A stretch of DNA of 64,000 bases from Costus lasius. Lineage: Eukaryota > Streptophyta > Magnoliopsida > Zingiberales > Costaceae. The stretch lies in contig CM050454.1 in the NCBI GenBank assembly GCA_027563935.2, forward strand, positions 1,038,501 through 1,102,500, in the 5' to 3' direction. Of the stretch, positions 59,209 to 64,000 are shown in pieces (within the stretch, counting starts at the first letter, position 1; every line of letters starts with the position of its first letter). Made by a program: the position numbers and the translations under genes. The notes under the pieces are model-generated. The model searched no databases. It was not told where the DNA came from and saw only the letters and a list, made by a program, of their open reading frames with translations.

Positions 59209-59685
59209 GTAGGAGATTATATTATATATATTAATCTTCAAATATTACATCATTTCAATATATCCCCTTGTTTCACCTCCAGATTAGCACCTTTTTATAA
59301 TTTTCATATACATTAAAATAGAAGAAAAAAAACAAATATTGAAGAAATCCTTATTGTTTTCTCTAACATAAAAGAGAACATAAAAATCAGTAAGCAATAT
59401 TTTTTAGGCAGATCGCTGTTGACGATGAGCGTCACGGTTGTGAGGACTATAATCGGCAAGATTAAAAGTTCATTAGTAGCTAATATTATTAGCGGAATAT
59501 TTGCTATCTATAAGTTTGGCAAAGATTAATTAGTAGAATAATATCTGATCTCCTCTCTAACTCCTCTTGCACTGACTAGAACAACTATTACATGATTGAA
59601 TAAAGTTAAAAATTCAAAATCACCAAAATTGGTAACTATGAAACAAGATACATATGTTCATCTAACAGAAAATTGTTGATACTAC

Positions 59686-62175
59686 CTTTTGGCTTATTAG
59701 AGAAAGATTTAGTGTCAGAGCTCAATATCGATCCAGAATTATTGTCAAAACCACTTCCAGTGCAGAAATACTCATATCACTAAAGCTACTCTCAATCCTT
59801 CGAGGACTAGATAAACCCATTAATCCTCCTTTATCGCTTCGGTTCTTCTCAATCTGTTAAAACATATATAAATATGATAGCAGTGATCAAAGTAATTGAT
59901 AAAGAAGAAGAATGATCGTGAAGCATCATTTCTCAAGCCTTTGTATGCATGATGAACTAATCCAAGAATAAATGAACGTTAATAAACAAAAATCCAACAG
60001 AAAATGTTAAATTCTGATATATAATTAAATTCTGAATTAAATTAAATTCTGATATATAATAAGCGATCTTAATGTTGTTTGACACGCATCAATTATCAAA
60101 TAACAATAACCAAATCACTTGTAGGTTATGAGAAAATCTGATAATTTCTCACAATAGCTAAACTGACCATTAACCCAGTTACTCTTGGACACAAGGTACA
60201 GGATGTGCATTCTCCAGATACTTGTGCACCATGGAATGCTTCAGATGTCAACTTGCCAGCTTAAACTTTAAAAATGAAACAATGCCAACAACAACAAAAA
60301 TAGCATGCCAGCAATGACCATAGCAAGTGCTCTCGAATTGATAAAAAATAAGATTAAGTGAGGATTAGTAAAGATTATAGGAGATTCATATCAGCATGGG
60401 GAAGGGATAATACAACAGCAGACAATCACGACGCTTGCAGGCATATTGAGCACAACAAAGACATTCAAACTACAAATTATTGATTTGAGGCATAGGATCC
60501 CAGCTAAATAACTTGCATAAAACAAGCACAAAAGAAATTAATCAACTAGATTATGCTAATGATACCAATTATCTTGTATACATCTTCCTAGCTAAATAAA
60601 ACTCCTGAATTTTCAAAATCATCAAGATCCTAGGTGCTGTAAGTAGTAATTTTAGAGTGAATCTTACAGGTGGTTGTTGATTCACTAAAATGAGTTGGAT
60701 AATGCATCATGGTTTAAAAACTCTAGTGAGTCGCTGGACCGATACATACTTGTACAGTACCATCGAACCGGGCGAAATCTCACTGGACAGCGCCGCTTTG
60801 CCTGATGCTTCCGTGTTCCATCCCTTGCTCCGGTGTGCGGAGGTACCGGACCGGTTCCTCAAACATTGTAATGTATTGGAATTCTTTTGATATACATGAC
60901 AACCATATTCAATAGGAGACATTTCTGAACAAAAACTATTGTGACAATTTTGAACTGTTAACATTGATTGCCATATTATGTAGTAACTCAGCCTTGGCAT
61001 TACTAGAGAACAAAATAGCAAAAGGGGATGAGAAGACCGGCATGTGGTCATGAATCATGTCACTCACGTCATGAAATGTAAACAGTAAACACATATTCTT
61101 AAGAAAATTAGCTAATTTAGAAATGCCAGAAAAAATTTACACATACCTTGCTTTTGTCAATCTCACTAGCTTTCCTCTTCACAACATCCTTAGTCTCATT
61201 TATTTTGTTCTGCATAACCAACTTATGCAGTCTTTCTTCATGGCTCTCCATCTCACAGTACTGTTTAACCTGAGCAACGGTCAAATTTTCTTTGTTTCCA
61301 AGTGAAATGGCTTCATCAAAAGCAAAAATTAACTCGAAAGCCATTTTGCATACGCCATCTTCATCTAACGAGGGTGAATATACAGGTACCTATGCACTAC
61401 TTAAGGAGAACTTGCAGATATCTCATCACAAAAAAAATTTAAGACATTAGCCACCACATCTAATTCTACATAATAATATATAAATTCTGAACTAGCAAAA
61501 GTCTAAAAGAATAATAAAATCTGACCACAAGGATATATTTCCAAGTTTCAGATTACATGCATGTGAAGTGCCACAAAGATGAAAACCAAAAAAGTAATGG
61601 GGTTCCGTGTAGCTCAACAAAAAATCAGGAAAATGATTTGGAGAGCAATGAAGGCTTAAATTTGAAACCTAACAAAAAGTTTCTGAATATGGATTCTCAT
61701 TTTGAATTTAGTTATAGAATTATAGTATCATATGAGTTGTAGATCAGACTCCTAGTTATACATTTAATATTTTGCACCATCTACATGCCCCAAAGAAAAT
61801 CAATGCAAGAAACTGGCTGTGGATTTCTATTTCAGATTATAAGCTTCTTAGATTTACATGGAACCAGGTCGATCCAATCTGGGAACATATAATGTTAATA
61901 TTTAATGAATGATGAATCAACAGTTCTCAAAAAAAGAGTAAAAAGGATACAAGTTTGGATAGGAGCCTTAAGAGTATCCAAATCTTCAAGAATGTTGCTC
62001 TGTTTATTTGTCACAAGTAGCAGATGAAGAGACTCTATTGGTTGGTATACATAGCGTACGTTCTCAGTCTCCACATACGTATGCTGTTTTCCAGTTCCCA
62101 CCAATTTTGGGAAGGCAGCGAGTAATCCTTCTATCCTAATTCGTGACATTTCAACAAACTGCCTCGAAACCAACA
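59686..62175 (-). pseudogene. Coatomer subunit delta (delta-COP), exons 2-4
   Basis: The intact protein is part of the COPI coat for Golgi-to-ER vesicles. Three exons are readable: 62175-61951 ([20 protein letters not shown]), 61389-61147 ([16 protein letters not shown] to [11 protein letters not shown]) and 59853-59686 (IEKNRSDKGGLMGLSSPRRI). Exon 2 has one extra A near 61970 that breaks the frame before its donor site. Exon 4 changes frame after SFSDMSIS and its length is wrong for the splice phase. Exon 1 is not seen before the Gypsy element starting at 62488, and nothing follows exon 4: at 59405 the sequence joins the DUF760 pseudogene. About 210 of the usual ~530 residues are represented. 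Confidence 0.8.
59854..61146. other. Intron 3 region of the delta-COP pseudogene
   Basis: AT-rich, with a GC-richer block at about 60705-60870 that starts AAACTCTAGTGAGTCGCTGG and ends near GGACCGGTTCCTCAAACATT, which may be a small inserted element. The ORFs over it are not convincing. Confidence 0.4.
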
Positions 62176-62487
62176 CTGATGTACAATAAACAAAACACAG
62201 ACAAGATTGTCGAAACAAAGTAGTCTGTCACCAGTGAGCAAATTAGAATCCAAAGGATGCAAAATAAATTTGAGGTTCACGAAAACATTGACATATTCAT
62301 CAACATTTATGGTTTCTTGAGCTGACTTAAAACTAAAGAAAGCAGCCATAGAGAGTCCTTAGAAAGTGCGCTAGTAATACAACAGTTCAAACTTCAAAGT
62401 ATTAATGGAACCATGATTTCAACTCCTAAATTATATAAATCTTACAAATACACAAATGAAAAAAATAGTCATCTATAGTAAGCATTC

Positions 62488-62680
62488 TGATAGAATCCCT
62501 CAGCCGTTACCGGCGAGTATCGTGCAAAGCACGCCCTAATGAGAAATTACAAGACTCTAGACAAGACTCAACCCTAACCCTAGGCCCTTATTTATACTCT
62601 TCCTACTTAGCGGACCGGGTATGACAATCCAACCCGGATCCACTTATTAATAACCTACTAACACTAATGGGCCCGTAACA
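62488..62680 (-). mobile_element. Short LTR of a Ty3/Gypsy element
   Basis: A 193 bp repeat with TG...CA ends (minus: TGTTACGGGCCC to GATTCTATCA) containing a TATA-like TATAAATAAG. A polypurine tract (GAGGGGGGCAAT) is immediately inside it at 62681-62692. The other LTR is beyond the window. Confidence 0.7.
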
Positions 62681-62699
62681 ATTGCCCCCCTCTTGAACT

Positions 62700-64000
62700 A
62701 GCCTTGTCCTCAAGGCTGAAAACTTCCTCTTGTGTCGTCTCCAGGGTCCCACGGCATGCGATCCTCTCCCTCGAGATCTTCATCTTCAGCTAGCAACATC
62801 ACCCGGAATTGCTTGTTTGCGCATTAGTGCATTGGATGATATGGTTGATCACACTGGAAGCATAATCCTTTCTCTCTCTTATTGATGTACTCCTGGTGGG
62901 ACATAGCTCGACTCCTTCTGGACCGGTCATAGGTGCTTGATGATGTGCGTTGGCCTCCCACCTCCTTGGAACCATTTTGAGATGACACACTTCTTTTTTC
63001 CTCAGCAGGCAGTGTAATGTTAGAATTTACACTAATGCTTCTCCTCGGTTGCTAGACACTGTAGGCCGAAACCACTTGGGATGGTAAATCTGGCATAGTT
63101 GGATTAGGAGGAATGCTTCATCCCCAAGAGTAGTTCCCACTGTCTGTCTGACTTTTGCTTACCACTCCTTCTGTCCCTGTCCGCCCTTGTGGTGGGGTCC
63201 CCCCAGTCAGCTCCCTCTCGATGACTTGAGCGAGAGTCATGGCACGCATAACATCAGTGGGTAAGAAGGCGCGCACCTTCTCTCTGATAGTGCTGTTTAG
63301 GCTCTTTAAGAAGAAACTCACATATTGCTCCTCAGACAAGTCAGGTAGCTGTGAAACAATCTCTTCAAAAACTCCAATGTGTTCGGTCACAGCTAGGAGA
63401 CCCTGTTCTAAGGCTGCCAGACGCTCATAGGCTGAGGTGGCTGGGAACTCACTATAGCGCTGTAGCATTTCTTCTTTCAGCCTCCCCCATGTCAGATTGG
63501 GAGTCCTCTACCTCAACCACCGAAACCAATGTCCTGCTGAGCCCTCCATGCTCACAAAAGCCATCGGGACCTTGTATTCATCTGTCGTCCCCTGGATATC
63601 AAAGTACTGCTCAGCCCATGCAATCCATCCTACGGGATCAGTCCCATCAAATCCTGGCAGCTCTATGCGCTTATGGATCCCCCGCATATTCTCCCCCGAA
63701 TTCATCCCCCTATTTGTTTCTCCTCCCCAATGCACTCCACCTCCTAGTCTATCTTCATCAATGATTTCTATTATGTTCGGCCTCATGTTTGCCTCTGGTG
63801 CGGGCCAATGCTCCCGTGAAGGGGGTGGGCGGTATGACTCTTTGCCTGGGCGATGATGAGGGCCTGTTGAACCCTCCCTTTGGTCGTCTAGCCTGCCTGT
63901 TAATGTCGCAGCCAAGTTCCTCACCTCGCTCGTCAACGCATCAATAACCCCCCAATGACGATCCATCTCATCCTGTCGCCTAGTAAGTGCAGCTACTTCC
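62700..64000 (-). pseudogene. Ty3/Gypsy gag remnant, pol deleted, runs off the window
   Basis: Gag reads from the right edge leftwards: a basic N-terminal part, then the retrotransposon gag core IELPGFDGTDPVGWIAWAEQ and HWFRWLR. A stop at 63508-63510 interrupts it, followed by LTWGRLKEEMLQRYSEFPAT to about 63118. Further on is a zinc knuckle of CX2CX4HX4C type (CFQCDQPYHPMH, stop, C; about 62825-62875). Directly after come FSLEDKASSRGG, typical of the end of pol, and the polypurine tract. Protease, reverse transcriptase and integrase are therefore missing. The coding sequence continues past base 64000. Confidence 0.75.

Overview
The window is nuclear DNA from a flowering plant. Genes have GT-AG introns, the families are plant-specific (hevein-type class I chitinase, plant F-box/LRR, DUF760 plastid protein), and most of the sequence is transposable elements. 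Strongly GC-rich first exons beside AT-rich introns and intergenic DNA lean towards a monocot, but I cannot name the species.

Layout. 1-8,380 is a tandem array of about 1.94 kb units (4.3 copies), each carrying the same hAT-like element. 8,378-19,823 is F-block copy 1 (F1): an LTR miniature element, foldback MITEs, an F-box/LRR gene (minus), a 5'-truncated chitinase fragment and a full-length class I chitinase (plus). 19,824-37,766 is D-block copy 1 (D1): MITEs, a TRIM element, the broken first exon of a DUF7796-like gene (minus), then an intact seven-exon DUF760 gene (plus) whose 8.6 kb intron 5 has filled with repeats and a CDT1 gene fragment. 38,344-48,579 is F-block copy 2 (F2): a complete copy of the LTR element, a second F-box gene and a chimeric chitinase fragment. 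48,580-59,400 is D-block copy 2 (D2): a LINE relic, the intact DUF7796-like gene, an almost complete PIF/Harbinger transposon and a DUF760 pseudogene. 59,405-62,487 holds exons 2-4 of a coatomer delta pseudogene. From 62,488 to the edge is an internally deleted Ty3/Gypsy element.

Reading. The order F1-D1-F2-D2 is a tandem segmental duplication of about 30 kb. In the D blocks each copy kept a different member of a head-to-head gene pair: D1 has working DUF760 and broken DUF7796, D2 the reverse. The F blocks are visibly much more alike than the D blocks, so the F copies were made or homogenised later. The 1.94 kb array is itself built from F-block flanking DNA with the F-box gene removed, and its units alternate A-B-A-B. 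Intact coding genes: two F-box genes, one chitinase, DUF760, the DUF7796-like gene and the Harbinger transposase. All exon limits come from reading splice sites and frames by eye; no database search was run.
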